Shown here: one piece after another, positions 10,465 to 21,280 of the stretch
Layout of the letters: each line of letters begins with the position of its first letter
Position numbering within the stretch: position 1 is the first letter of the stretch
Origin: Chaetoderma sp. LZ-2023a
Lineage: Eukaryota > Mollusca > Caudofoveata > Chaetodermatida > Chaetodermatidae
Assembly: GCA_034401795.1 (NCBI GenBank)
Contig: CM067370.1
Span: 66,957,188 to 67,021,187, forward strand
Direction of reading: 5' to 3'
Length of the DNA: 64,000 nt
Notes under the pieces: generated by a model
Database searches by the model: none
Told to the model about the DNA's origin: nothing
Seen by the model: only the letters and a program-made list of their open reading frames with translations
Made by a program: the position numbers and the translations under genes

Positions 10465-11204
10465 GCTTACCTGGCCAGAATGGCAACCGTCCGTCGATCT
10501 ATAAACTTTTACTTTAAACGACTTCTTCTCAAGACCCACTGGGCGTATTTAAATTTAACAGGAAGCATCCTTAGGGCATAGTGATCCAAGTTTGTTCAAA
10601 TGCAGCCGATCGGCCAATTTGGCGTGTGGCCATCTTGGATATTGGCCGATTTTAGGAAACGTCTAAGAATCTCGGAAACTGTGACTGATTGATTCAAAAC
10701 TGCTGAAACAGCATCTAGGGGCATAGCTGAACCAAGTTTGTTCAAGGAAACTTAATTGGCCATATGGTTCAGCGGCCATCTTGGATGACCTAATTTTTGC
10801 GAAAACAACTAGAACCGCTGAACGGATCGGGCCCAAATTTGGGAAATATTATTAGGGACTAAGGCCCATTAACCCTTTAATGACTAAATTTTGTAAAAAA
10901 AAAAATCAAAATATTTGCTTATTGAATGCCTATTTGCAGGCCAAGTGAAGACTATTTTTGAAAATTGACTACTGGAATGTCTGGCTCGATTATCGAGTCG
11001 GTCATTCCAGTGGTAAATTTTCAAAAATAGTTTTCTTGACCTAATGTACATTCCTCAAGACCGCTGCAGAGGCCGGTGTGGCTGGCTTCATCATAAAAGG
11101 GTTAAAGTTTGTTCAAGAGAAGTTAATAAGTAAAAAATCATGGCCGCCGTGGACCAATGAAAATGTAGCGTGTTTGGCGGTCGTATTCGATTTTTTATTT
11201 GGGG
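10465..11204 (+). repeat. GGCCATCTTGG-family element, 3' part replaced by a DIRS insertion
   Basis: It starts TTAGCTTACCTGGCCAGAATGGCAACCGTCCGTCG and contains GGAAGCATCCTTAGGGCATA, CAAGTTTGTTCAA and GGCGGCCATCTTGGATGACC. It is split by the MITE at 10869-11105 and resumes with TTAAAGTTTGTTCAAGAG. It breaks off near 11200 (ATTCGATTTTTTATTT) where the DIRS terminal repeat begins; the rest of the element was not found beyond 20240. Confidence 0.75.
10869..11105. mobile_element. Palindromic TTAA MITE (piggyBac-like), complete copy
   Basis: The 237-bp element starts TTAACCCTTTAATGAC and ends ATAAAAGGGTTAA. The host repeat reads CCATTAAAGTTTGTTCAAG when empty (for example near 8303); here that TTAA is split and duplicated, which proves the insertion point and TSD. 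The centre is a hairpin (GGAATGTCTGGCTCGA with its complement, 10973-11013) and the arms pair over most of the length, so the whole element is a foldback. Confidence 0.8.
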
Positions 11205-11515
11205 GATTTCACTTCCAAGAGTATACTTAGCACCCTGATACTCATTGATATTTCCTAAATCTCGATCTAGTTCCAATAACACCCAAAATTTAAAAGTAAA
11301 CAACCCCCACTATGCAGGTAACACATCTGACAGCTCAGCGGAGGCGCCGCCCAACTGCGCGCATGCGCACACTGTCACTTCCTCTTTCTAGATTACTGGC
11401 CGCTATTGCAACACACTTAGTTTTTCCAATTAGCGTTTTACTGTTGTTTTTGTTTCAATTTCGTCTTTAATGTCTAAATTTGAAGTTTATATAGATTACC
11501 AAAGTTATTATCATC

Positions 11516-11566
11516 ATGTCTGATCATGGTAAATCTCAAGAAGACATCCCGGGACCAAGCCATCAG
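11516..11566 (+). CDS. Putative leader exon of DIRS element A gag
   Basis: ATG opens 17 codons (MSDHGKSQEDIPGPSHQ) ending CAG, with GTGTAG next; the GTG TAG would stop translation unless spliced. Element B carries the same unit at 11870-11920 with mostly conservative differences. A short coding exon with a GT right after CAG is the simplest reading; some DIRS elements are known to contain introns. Confidence 0.45.
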
Positions 11567-11869
11567 GTGTAGTCTTATAAAATTAAGCACATGTTCTCGT
11601 GGTGTACTGTATTTTCACTTCAAGAGTATACTTACCTCCCTAACACTGATATTTCCAAATATCGACTTTTACTCAGTAAAAACTCAGATTAAAAAAGTTA
11701 GGTGCCCCTACTGGGCAGGTAGTCAGATGACAGTCCGGCGGATGCCAGCCCCAACCTTGCGTATGCGCAGACTAGCACTTCCTCTTTTTCAATTGAGACA
11801 CATGCGTTAATTTTTCCTAACGGTTTTCTGCTTATTGTCGACACTCTGAAATTATTATCACCTGAGATT

Positions 11870-11920
11870 ATGTCCGAGCATGGGAAATCGCTAGAGGAGG
11901 GCCCAGGACCAATTCATCAG
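11870..11920 (+). CDS. Putative leader exon of DIRS element B gag
   Basis: ATG opens 17 codons (MSEHGKSLEEGPGPIHQ) ending CAG, followed by GTGATT. Length, ending and most residues match element A's copy at 11516-11566. A candidate acceptor (TGTGTCCACAG) ends near 12075, and another lies at CTGCAG near 12652 before the gag body. Confidence 0.45.
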
Positions 11921-12639
11921 GTGATTTCAACTACATATTTGTCTAATTTAGCATTTTAGTCTCGATGTAATGTGTTTCTGGGACTCGTGATTAGACGTGA
12001 TAAGCGCCTAAAAAACTGGTTTATTTCTATATGGAGCTATGAAATGCTAATCTCTCTTTGTGTTTGTGTCCACAGGTTTCTATCTATGATTGAAAAGGAC
12101 AACAGATCATCAGTTTTTCTCTCCACCAAGGTTCCATTCCCTACTAACATGTTAGGGAACTAATCAAATCTATGCCCAGTGAGTTGGAGGTCTCATAAGA
12201 AGATCTCACTTTGCGCTCTTGGTCCACTTCCCTCCCTTAATGGTGGAGAGATTTTAAGAGGTCATAGAGATTGGTGAAGCTTCCAGTTCATCAGATCGAA
12301 TGGTTTGTGTATGCTAAAAGACGCAGGTATTCTAGTTATGATATTAGGCACTTCAATTTATTTGAAAATATTTCTGAAATCTGCTGCCAATTTATCATTG
12401 TTTATCTGATGTTTGCATAGTCTGCCTTTACTATCCTTTCCAGTTAGATGTTCTGGATATGAATACAATTCATCCTTACAGCTGGATGTTGTTTTTGAGT
12501 CGGAGTAACTTCTTATTTTTGAATTTATGACGTCATAATCAGCCTTGCACCTTTATTATCAATTATAAAGTTTTGTCCAACGCTGGTTTATCATTCGCCC
12601 CCCCCCCCCCCCCATCTATGTTTTCAATGCAGTCCACTG

Positions 12640-14405
12640 GGACATCTGCAGGCCAAGGAGAAGGCGTTAGAGGAGGAGAGACGAGCGAGGAAAGAGGGTC
12701 TTGTTAAGAAGGGTAAGAGGAAGGCTTCATCCACCATGGATATGGAAGCCTTCCGTCTTGAGATGATGGAAGAGATGAAGTAGACAATAAAAGACTTGGT
12801 CCCAGAGTTGCTTCACGGCATGCTCCCTGGGCCAAATCCTTTATTGTCTTCTACTGCTCCGGAGCAGATAATCCCCGCCTCTGAATCGGTTCTATTTAGG
12901 GACTTACCAGTTTTCGTCCAAGATTCAGAGGTTATAATGAGGGGTATGGCATTAGAGGGGGCAGTCCACTATGAGGACACTGGCAGCAGGCTTGCCGCAC
13001 CGGTTGTTCGTGGACAAGTGTCGCTGGAGCCTGGTTCCCGCTTATCGGGTTCCCAGGATTATCCGCACCTTACAGGTACCAATACCTCTTATGGTACCTT
13101 TCCTGGCCAGTCCGGGTTAGCATTTCTCGCTAACCTGGAGTCTAATCTTTCTGACCAGGAAGATTTGCCGATGGTGTAGCTGGTTCTGGCCAAGGCCGTG
13201 GTGTGGCCCCACGCAATACCACGGTGCCTGCTCCTGGTCAAGCCAGGCAGTTTAGCATGCCTGCTCTCTCGGGCCTGCATGCTTTCTCTGGCTTGCCAGG
13301 AGTATCGGTTCCTCCAGCCACATATATGCTTGCGATTGCTCAAGGGGATGACGAAGGCCCGTGCCTTGTTGAGCATTCGCAGGTAGCCATAGAGGAAGAC
13401 TGGTCTGACGCTTGTCATTGGCTAATAAGCGTCAGGCCAGGTCTTACTGTGGATCAGTCGGCCAGCCAACAGGACCAGCCCCGTGGTGGGCAGGTAAGTC
13501 GACTACTACCGTTATGCCATCTCTGCCACTTGCGGAACATATTGTAGATATGTTTACAGCGGCAGAGACGTCCATTAAGGCGCATGGATGTCTCGCGAAG
13601 GCCCCTCGCGAGGTGGCAAAACGATGTCGCATCGTACCGGAGGAGTATTCGAGGTATGGTGTTGTGCCTAAGCCGAGTGCGGATGACCATGCTGCGCTAG
13701 GCGAGGATGCGTGGCCAGCTCCCGGTCTGACACGGGAGCGCTGGACACAAGCGCTTTGTGTTCGGCTAATACCGTGTTGCGCGATGCGGAGGAGAGTTCG
13801 AGGGCGTCTATTGCAGCAGTTTTGTACATCTCCCAACTGTTACAGGGGGTAGTGACAGCATCCGCATTGCGTCAGCCTAGTCCGGTAACAGTCCAGAGAG
13901 CCATCTGGGATGGTATTAACCTGGCTTTGGATTGTTTAACCCATTTCTGTGACCAGGAGTGGCCGGGCGCGGCGCACATTTGCCTTGGACAACTTGTGCC
14001 CGTCCCAGAACCTGTATAATAGGTTGCTGCGTACGCCTATGACAGGAGATGGTCACCCTGGTCAATAACCAGGGGGCGTTATGCGCACAATTTGAAGTGC
14101 TTCGCAGAGGGCGCATTCGCGCAGCTCCCCCTGCGTATCATCCCCTGCAGGCTCGAGGTGGTGGTGGCCAGGTCAGAGGCCAGGCACCAGCGCAGGGCCA
14201 GCCATGGCCGCGTGCACTTCGGCCAGCAACGAGGCGGCGCAGGATTCTCCAGCGTAACCAGCCAGGCAACCGGCCGCGCACCTTGCAACCGGCCACGCAC
14301 CAAGGTGCGTGCAGTGCGGGCTGTGGCATGTGAGGATCTGGTCGTGGTATCCGTACCTGAAGGGTCGGTTGCCACGGTAAGAACCACTCCAGTGCTTATG
14401 GACTA
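12640..14405 (+). pseudogene. DIRS element B gag-like region, frameshifted
   Basis: After CTGCAG the frame reads a charged, Glu/Arg-rich start (AKEKALEEERRARKEG near 12654), with MDMEAFRLEMMEEMK ending in a TAG stop at 12781. Further frames at 12796-13179, 13412-13852, 13711-14019 and 14092-14406 carry the rest, so at least three breaks are present. Element A holds a homologous block (18980-20140; MPDMEAFRVEVMV), which shows this is element sequence, not host. The role, a nucleocapsid-type protein, is inferred from its position before RT. No zinc knuckle was seen. GC content is higher than in the surroundings. Confidence 0.6.
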
Positions 14406-14432
14406 GGAGACAGTGCCACTCTTGCATTACTT

Positions 14433-16180
14433 ATGGCCACGTCTCTCCCTAGGTGGTCCAGTGTGAGGCCAATTGGCCCATCACAAGCAAGAGTGGGAGC
14501 GGTTGACTCAGGACTGCTTAGTCCTGCGATGGTTTTCAGTCGGGCATCATCCCAACTGGATAGAAGGCCTGCCATCGCAGATGTCCCTGGTACCGATCTG
14601 GACACAAAATCCAAGAGATCTAGATCAACGGTTGTGTATAGAGGAGGAAATAAATCCCTCATACTAAAAGGAGCAATTCAACCGGCACAAAAATGCCAGG
14701 GCTTCTATTCAACCGTGTTCCTAGTGACAAAGAGCACTGGAGGGGGGGGGGAGACCAATTCTCAACCTCAAGCCATTGAACAAGTTCATAGACACACCAA
14801 GTTTCAAAATGGAGACAGTGAAAACGGTGTTGGCAGGGATGGAGAAAGGAATGTGGACGGCATCAATAGAAGGATGCTTATTTTCGCATTCCAATGGCAA
14901 GGAGTTTTCGTCGGTTCCTGAGGTTCGCATTCCAGGGCAGACTGGGAATTCAAGGTTTTACCCTTTGGAATTGCGACCGCTCCCCGGGTCTTCACCAGGG
15001 TGGTTCTTCCTATAGCAGCATACCTCCGCAGGAGAAGCATAGCAGTCCACACGTACATAGACGGCTGGCTGTTAAAAGCACACAATCAGGAAAGTCTATC
15101 AGCAAATCTGGAGGTAGTTTTGAAAACGCTCACAGACTTCGGCTGGATAATCAACTTTAAAAAATCAGAGCTGACTCCATCCCAGAAGTTTGTTTACCTG
15201 GGAATGTTCTTCGATCTAGAGATAGGATATGTATATTCTACTCAGGAGAGGGTAAAAGTACTGATTTCATTAATACAGTCGGTGTGCAACAGTTGTCATG
15301 TCCTGGCATGGGTTTACTTGAGACTGCTGGGGTTGATGGTTTCTCTGGAAGCAGTCATTCCTCAGGTGGCCTTACGCAGACGGGCTATCCAGTTATTTCT
15401 CATGACTCAATGGACCCAGAGTACAGGATCACTGGACTCGAACGTGTCAGTATTGGAGCCTCTTATTCATCACCTTCAGTGGTGGATGAAGACAGAGACT
15501 CTCCTGGCAGGGTAATGCTAACCCCTCCCCACCCTCAGTCAAGGATGTATACAGATGCATCGATGGAGCGGTGGGGAGCTTGCCTGGAAGAAGCCACAGT
15601 ATCAGGGCTTTGGAATCTGGATCAGTCACAAGAACATATCAATCTACTGGAATTACGAGCAGTAGTCCTGGGCCTGGAATATTTCATAGAGAAAGTTCAG
15701 AGCAGGATTGTTCTAGTTCGATCAGACAACTCAACAATAGTGACTTACATAAACCGCCAGGGCGGAACGAAGTCACCAAGTCTCTGTATGATGACCTAGA
15801 AATTGCTTTGCTGGTGCCTGCATCAGACGATCACCTTGAAAGCAGTTTATATTCCGGAAAGGTTAAATCTGCTAGCAGACTCATTGAGCCGAAGGATGAG
15901 TGTTTTGCCTACGGAATGGCAACTAAATCAATGTTTCGTCTGTTCAACCACTGGTGGAAACCCAACATAGATTTATTCGCTACGAAGATAACGACGTACG
16001 TCTCCGATTCCAGATCCGAGCACTATCGCAACAGATGCGTTAGTTATCACCTGGGTGGGAATGTATGCATACGCATTCCCTCCAGCAATCCTGATTCCAA
16101 AAATTCTTCACAATATCAGACAGGGGGAGTGCCAAGTGCTTGTGATTGCCCCAAATTGCCAAGCCGCTCATGATATACGG
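14433..16180 (+). pseudogene. DIRS element B reverse transcriptase-RNase H, frameshifted
   Basis: RT pieces are visible in several frames: STVFLVTKSTGG near 14716, LNKFIDTPSFKMETVKTVL near 14770, RSFRRFLRFAFQGR near 14900, then 15000-15515 with the catalytic loop and KTLTDFGWIINFKKSELTPS. The catalytic loop reads HTYIDGWLL (YIDG at 15054-15065) where the family has two adjacent Asp, so an essential metal ligand is lost. RNase H follows at 15540-15800 with MYTDAS, INLLELRAV and VRSDNST. A post-RNase H segment (PNIDLFATK, 15960-15995) is typical of DIRS. At least four frame changes occur, so the region is inactive. Confidence 0.8.
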
Positions 16181-17303
16181 ATCTGCTGGACCTTCTGGTC
16201 TGCAATCTGGTTCCTCTGCCTCTAATGGACAATATTATCTTCCAGGGCAAGGCCCTTCACAACAATCCATGAATGTTCAGATTAACTGCGTAGATGTTGT
16301 CAAGGAATCTAGAATTAAGGAGGGCTTTTCTAAGCAAGCAGCCATGTGCATGGCAAAAGCCAGAAGGGGGTCAACCCCCAGAGCATATAATTATAAAATC
16401 AACAGATTTGCAGAATGGTGCTCAAAAAGATGTATTAATCCAATGGATTCATCTATTCATGTAGTAGCCGATTTCCTCTGTCACCTGTATGATGCCTATA
16501 GCCTCAAGCCTAACTCTATTGCTGTCTATAAGTCAACTTTAATGACAGTTATCCCTTGCTTGGCTAATAGGGGAAGTGATGAAGTAAGTTCATTAAATAC
16601 TTTAATTAAAGGCATGGGCAATCTAAGACCAAGGAATCCCTCAGTGATTCCGTCTTGGAGTTTATCTCTAGTGCTTCAGGTTCTAGCTGATAAGCCATTT
16701 GAACCACTAAGTTCCATTTCTATGAAAATGTTGACACTTAAAACTGTATTTTTAATTGCTGCGGCCTCGGCAAGGCGGAGAAGTGAAATTCATGCCCTAT
16801 TAGCCGAGGCAGACCGTTATGTGGTTACAGGGGAAGGCCTTAAGCTTCTACCTAGGATAAATTTAATGGCCAAAAACCAGTCTTCGAAATATCTACGTCA
16901 ACCCATATTTTTACCTGCTTTGACTAGATATGACCATAATTCAAAAGCATGGTGTCCAGTCCACGCATTAAACCGGTACAAACAGTGTATTCAGGAATGG
17001 CGGATGGAACCAACAGCGTTATGTTTGTCATACATTGAACCCCATGGCAGTGCGTCTGAGGACACCATTTTCAGGTGGATTGTAGAGTGTATTCAGTTTT
17101 CTCATAAATCCGCCATAGGTAAACAAGTTGACTTAGCTAAGGCTCACAGTGTACGCAGCGTGGTGGCTTCCACTCTCCTGTTTAATGGGGTTCCTGTAGA
17201 TGACATTATGTCATTAGCCCAGTGGCACTGTGAGTCAAGTTTCACCAACGATTACCTCCATCACACCTCGAATCCTCTCGCCTTATCGATTTTGAAAAAA
17301 TAA
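16146..17303 (+). CDS. DIRS element B tyrosine recombinase (intact, 385 codons)
   Basis: This is an uninterrupted 385-codon frame. Homology to other DIRS copies starts around residue 42 (MNVQINCVDVV), so the true start may be there or the protein may be made by overlap with the RT frame. An N-terminal DNA-binding (SAM-like) region is followed by the catalytic domain: first Arg in SARRRSEIHALL (about residue 210), HSVR at 334-337 (the H-x-x-R pair), Trp 360 and the nucleophile Tyr 370 in FTNDYLHH. All expected active-site residues are present. The enzyme joins a circular DNA copy to the target without a DDE integrase. It is the only undamaged ORF of the element. Confidence 0.9.
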   Translation: MPQIAKPLMIYGSAGPSGLQSGSSASNGQYYLPGQGPSQQSMNVQINCVDVVKESRIKEGFSKQAAMCMAKARRGSTPRAYNYKINRFAEWCSKRCINPMDSSIHVVADFLCHLYDAYSLKPNSIAVYKSTLMTVIPCLANRGSDEVSSLNTLIKGMGNLRPRNPSVIPSWSLSLVLQVLADKPFEPLSSISMKMLTLKTVFLIAAASARRRSEIHALLAEADRYVVTGEGLKLLPRINLMAKNQSSKYLRQPIFLPALTRYDHNSKAWCPVHALNRYKQCIQEWRMEPTALCLSYIEPHGSASEDTIFRWIVECIQFSHKSAIGKQVDLAKAHSVRSVVASTLLFNGVPVDDIMSLAQWHCESSFTNDYLHHTSNPLALSILKK

Positions 17304-18163
17304 TTTAAGTGTACATATTTTGATGAGGTTCTCATTTTTGACATATTTCACAATTTATCAATGGCAAAGTGCAGCTAACGTTTCACAAGGTCAGCCTTGT
17401 TTATGTGTTGTTCATTGTTAATTGTGTTGTCACGTGACCATTCATTATTAATATTTATTTAATTGTTTTATGTGGTTCATTCTTGAGAGCCTTTTCGTTT
17501 AATGTCCTATAGTACTTGGCACTTGTACATAGAGAGCGTATGGGACATTGAGGTCATTCTGTCTTCCTCCCAAGAAAAGGGGGTGGGGGGGAGCGCATAT
17601 GACATATGGTCTTCTCTCAGCCATCGGTTGTGTTATCCGATGTTCAAATCTATCCCTTGTGTTTTCACACAATTTCAGAAGTTTAAGTGCCTTAAACGCA
17701 GAAAAGCACATAGGGAAGAGCTGGTCTTGTGACCTCGCCTCCCTCCCGCCGAATTCTCTGATGAATTCTGGCAATATCAGAGTGTTAGGGAGGTAACTAT
17801 ACTTTTGAAGTGAAATAAATGAAATCATGGATTTCTTTTTTCACGAGAGAGTTGATACTTACCTCCCTAACACGGACCCGGCCTCTCCACCCCACAGAGG
17901 ATCGGTCTTCACCCACAGGATCGGTCTTCAGGCTTTCTTAAAGTTGCATAGTGTCAGCCAATAAATTAGTCAGAGGAAGTGCCAATCGCGCAGAGGTTGG
18001 GGCTGGCATCCGCCGGACTGTTATCTGACTACCTTCCCAGTAGGGGCACCTAACTTTTTTAATCTGAGTGTTTATTGAGTGAAAGTCGATATTTGGAAAT
18101 ATCAGTGTGTTAGGGAGGTAGGTATCAACTCTCGTGAAAAAAGAAATCCATGATTTCATTTAT
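17304..18163. repeat. DIRS element B 3' region and right inverted terminal repeat
   Basis: Bases 17304-17760 are AT-rich untranslated sequence. From 17770 AGTGTTAGGGAGGTAACTAT pairs with ATACTTACCTCCCTAACAC ending near 17872, a hairpin with an 80-odd base span. GAGGATCGGTCTTCACCCAC is directly followed by a partial repeat of itself near 17897-17935. Bases 17975-18163 are the inverse of the left terminal repeat at 11612-11800. Confidence 0.65.
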
Positions 18164-20240
18164 TCTGTGGTACGGTTCAAGCATGGCAATGTATCTATAA
18201 TGATTTTAAACTTGTTTGATGCCTTGATTAGCTAACCACATGCTGTGCTTTGTGTCCACGGGTACTTTCAAGAAGGATCTTGTGGTTGGCCTTTCTCTGC
18301 CAGTCTCTCTCCAGCATTTTTTTGTTACAATTTCAAAAAATATGTATCAGAGTTGCATTGAAGGTTAACGAAGAAGTAGCCTTCGCAATCTCTGCCCCTT
18401 GGTCCCTGAGCTGGATAACTGGCAGAGCTTGACCAGTGGTAAACCTATGCTAAGTATGGTTCAGGTATAAGAGAGTTTTACAAGAAGGCACTCAATTTAT
18501 TTGAAAATTTCACTTATTTGACTGCCAATTATTTTTTCATTCTGCATTTTCTGTGGATCTTGTATAGGTTTATTAAATCATTCAGGGAATGATTCTATGG
18601 TCTAGGGTGTTGAATACAATTCGTCTTACACAACGATGGTTATTCTTACTGATCGTCTCCCTTTGATCAGAATGACAAATGACGTCATAATCTACCCATG
18701 TTTTACATTAACACATTATGGCCCGGCTGATTTCTTTTAAGCATCTCCTCTTTTTAAAGATTCAAAGCTGATCTCTAATAGTTGCTTCTTTATTAAAATG
18801 TTTAGTTCACCAGCGACTAAAAACTAATTGTCCTCATCTCGTATAGTTTCACAAGGTAGTCTCCGACTGTCCCTCTTGTCATCGTTTCATCAAGCAGAGG
18901 TTTGCTCCCCATGACTGCTCTAAATACAGTACTTGCAGACCTCATCTTAGATGTTGTGTCTGCAAGCATTGGTCATCTGATTTATTTAATAACATTTTAC
19001 GTCTGCAGGCCAAAGAGAGCGAGGAGAAGAGGAGAATTGAGGAGTGTTATGCCAGACATGGAAGCCTTCCGAGTAGAGGTGATGGTAAGATAAAGACATT
19101 AAGAAAGCTGATGCTGGAGATGTTTCGCAGCATGCTTCCCGTTTCAGGTAGGTTGGCGTCTTCTTTGTCTGCACCGGAGCAGAATGTTCCCACCTCTGGG
19201 TCTGGTTTTCCCCTTAAGGGTTTTCGATTTTGGTCCAGAGGTGGTTCCCGCAGGTCCGGGCTTGAGGCTTGCCTCGTTCATGGACCCGGGAACAGGAGTC
19301 ATGACCTTGGGTGTCCGCTTATCGGGCATACTAGAGCAGCCAAAGGCTCCTGGAATCAGTTCCTCTGCCGATTCTTATCCTGCCCAGGCCGGGTTTGACT
19401 TTTGGCTTCTTTTCAAACCCAGTGTCTAATCATTCTGGGCAGGAAGAAGAGGGCATTCAGTCAGGTGTGTCATCCGATGAGCTGATTGTCGTGGAGATGG
19501 ACACCCATAGACCCCAAAGCCATGTGCAGATGACCGCACAGCTTTGGGAAGCGACGCGGTTGGGGTCCTGTTCTGACATGGGGCCCTTGTACACTAGTGC
19601 ATTGCGCAGTGCAAATTCTACATCGCGTGATACGGAGGAAAATACTAGAGGGGTCATTTCAGCCCTCTTGCACGTTTCCCTGTTGCTACAGGGGTAGTAG
19701 CAGCATCCGCATACAATCACCTATCGCAGTCCAAAGAGCCATCCATGAGTCATTAACCTGGCTCTGGACTGTATGACGCGGTCGGTTCCCAGAGTTTCCG
19801 GACATGGCACACTTCTGCCCATGACAATTTGTGCCCATCCCAGGACCGTTACAATATTCTTCTCTGGACGCCTATGTCAGGCCCTCATCTCTATGGTGGT
19901 GAGGGATGCTGGCACCTCCCAGAGATGATGACTTTGGTTAACAACCAGAGGGTGCTGCACGAGGAGTTTGAGGTGCTCCGCAGGGAACCTGTTCATGCGA
20001 CATCCCCTGCTTTCCACCCACAGCAGGCCAGAGGTGGTGGTCAGGTTAGGGGCCAATGCACAGTGTAAGCCACGGTTGGGCGGCATATCCAGTGTACTGT
20101 CAGATGTATTACCTGCCAAGTGGGGCCAGTTACTTTTAAAGTCCGGGTTATATAAGAAATAGGCTGATATTTAGGAAATATCAATGAGTATCAAGGCTGG
20201 TAAGTATCAACTCTCGTGAAAAAAGAAATCTGTGATTTAG
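18164..20240 (+). pseudogene. Resumed part of DIRS element A: intron-like leader, gag remnant, right end
   Basis: Bases 18164-18900 align loosely with 11930-12600 of element B. From 18990 the gag start is recognisable: GCCAAAGAGAGCGAGGAG and a frame reading MPDMEAFRVEVMV, followed by GDGKIKT-type breaks. Then frames at 19111-19398 and 19395-19697 carry diverged gag with TSALRSANSTSRDTEENTR, which matches TSALCSANTVLRDAEESSR of element B. Coding similarity ends near 20110 and the terminal repeat follows at once, so RT, RNase H and recombinase are deleted. Confidence 0.6.
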
Positions 20241-20752
20241 TTTAGAGTATTAGTAGTTTTAATATGTATCATGTTCCAGCTTTAAATACTTATTGTTACA
20301 TGTAAATGTTTATAGATGTATGACAATTATAATAGGAGGTTATGTACTAAGATCTTTTCACAGGCCAACTTATTATCCATTACCCTATCTAGTCCCAAAG
20401 GGGCGCTGTTAGTAAAGTACATTTTCATTCTGTTCTACATTGAAAACTACATTTTTACAGTTAGGCACTTTGCTAGTATTCTGGATTTTATTTATTAATC
20501 AAATGGCATCTTTGATTTTCAACAAAACTTAATTTTTCTTCTAGATTAAAAGGATTATTGGACTATATGAGATGTTATTATTACAATATTGATATTTTTC
20601 TTAATCAGCGCTGCTTTTGAATTGTAAATCCTTAGAAAAAGCAGCCCATCCCAGCTATAGTGAACTTAGATACTAATTACTAGATAGTAAATCTGTTGCA
20701 CTGGCAATAAATCAAAATTGCTCTAAATAAACCTTAATCAATTTCACCCCAG

Positions 20753-20922
20753 CTCAACATTTTCCTGGATGAATATGAGATTATGGAAGACCTGCGAATG
20801 ATCAACAAAGTCAGTGGAAAACCAATATGCCGCAGCAAACCTACGCCTACAACACCGACAGTAATAGACACGCTCTATGATGCCAAAATCGAAGAAGACA
20901 AGCTTTACTATGACAAGAGATG
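20753..20922 (+). CDS. SUDS3: SUDS3 exon D
   Basis: The acceptor ATTTCACCCCAG ends at 20752 and the donor GTAAAA starts at 20923. The 170-nt exon starts in phase 0 and codes 56 residues plus two bases: LNIFLDEYEIMEDLRMINKV, a Pro/Thr-rich linker (KPTPTTPTVID), then DAKIEEDKLYYDKR. EIMEDLR and KLYYDKRW are near-invariant blocks in animal SUDS3. The linker is shorter than in vertebrates. The final TG joins G of exon E to give Trp. Confidence 0.93.
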
Positions 20923-20987
20923 GTAAAACATCATCTTTGCAACTTAAATTAGGGCCTTTTAGCTGGAGGCTAGTATAGACATGCCAT

Positions 20988-21180
20988 TTAACCCTTGAAT
21001 GGTCAAGCCATCCCAAACTGGCCTCTGTATGGTTCTGGAGGAAGGTCCATTTGCAGACCAAGCGATTGGCATATTATTTGAAAGATTTACCACTGAAATG
21101 CATGGCTTGATAACGAAATGGCCATTATAATGGGCACATCTTTAGACATTCTTGATTAAATTTTACCATTAATGGGTTAA
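20988..21180. mobile_element. Palindromic TTAA MITE (piggyBac-like), intron D-E
   Basis: It starts TTAACCCTTGAATGGT and ends ACCATTAATGGGTTAA. The centre has a degraded form of the family hairpin (TACCACTGAAATGCATGGC ... GCCATTATAATGG). It belongs to the same family as 10869-11105 but is more diverged. It lies 65 bp after SUDS3 exon D. Confidence 0.75.
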
Positions 21181-21225
21181 CTTGAGTTTATTACCATCTT
21201 GCCAAAAATGGTAATGTTATGCTCA

Positions 21226-21280
21226 TTCACACACACGCAGGCACGTACGCATGCACACAGAGAGCGAGAGAGGAGAGAGA
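21226..21280. repeat. (CA)n and (GA)n simple repeat
   Basis: Imperfect CACACA, GCACGTACGCATGCAC and GAGAGA tracts in SUDS3 intron D-E. Confidence 0.8.

Larger units (their letters stand above)
11612..18163 (+). mobile_element. Inner DIRS-like element (B), about 6.5 kb
   Basis: The left terminal repeat (about 11612-11800) and right terminal repeat (about 17975-18163) are inverted copies of each other: CTTACCTCCCTAACACTGAT and AGTTAGGTGCCCCTACTGGG on the left reappear reverse-complemented on the right. Between them lie a gag-like region, RT and RNase H (both broken) and an intact tyrosine recombinase. Inverted ends plus a tyrosine recombinase separate DIRS from Ngaro (split direct repeats) and from LTR elements with DDE integrase. 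It sits inside element A just after that element's leader exon. Confidence 0.8.
11205..20240 (+). mobile_element. Outer DIRS-like element (A), internally deleted and split by element B
   Basis: The left terminal repeat (about 11205-11400; TTTCACTTCCAAGAGTATAC ... TGATATTTCC) is a diverged copy of the repeat of element B. A leader and 17-codon start follow (11516-11566), then the sequence is interrupted at about 11611. It resumes at about 18164: TTTGTGTCCACGGGTACTTT at 18248 matches TTTGTGTCCACAGGTTTCTA of element B. A gag-like region runs to about 20140 and the right terminal repeat occupies about 20165-20240 (GATATTTAGGAAATATCA, then CAACTCTCGTGAAAAAAGAA). No RT, RNase H or recombinase remains. 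Boundaries are approximate. Confidence 0.65.

Noticed and set aside
13089..14930. Minus-strand ORFs of 60-130 codons opposite the DIRS gag
   Set aside because: High GC lowers stop frequency here; the plus strand carries the gag and RT homology between elements A and B.
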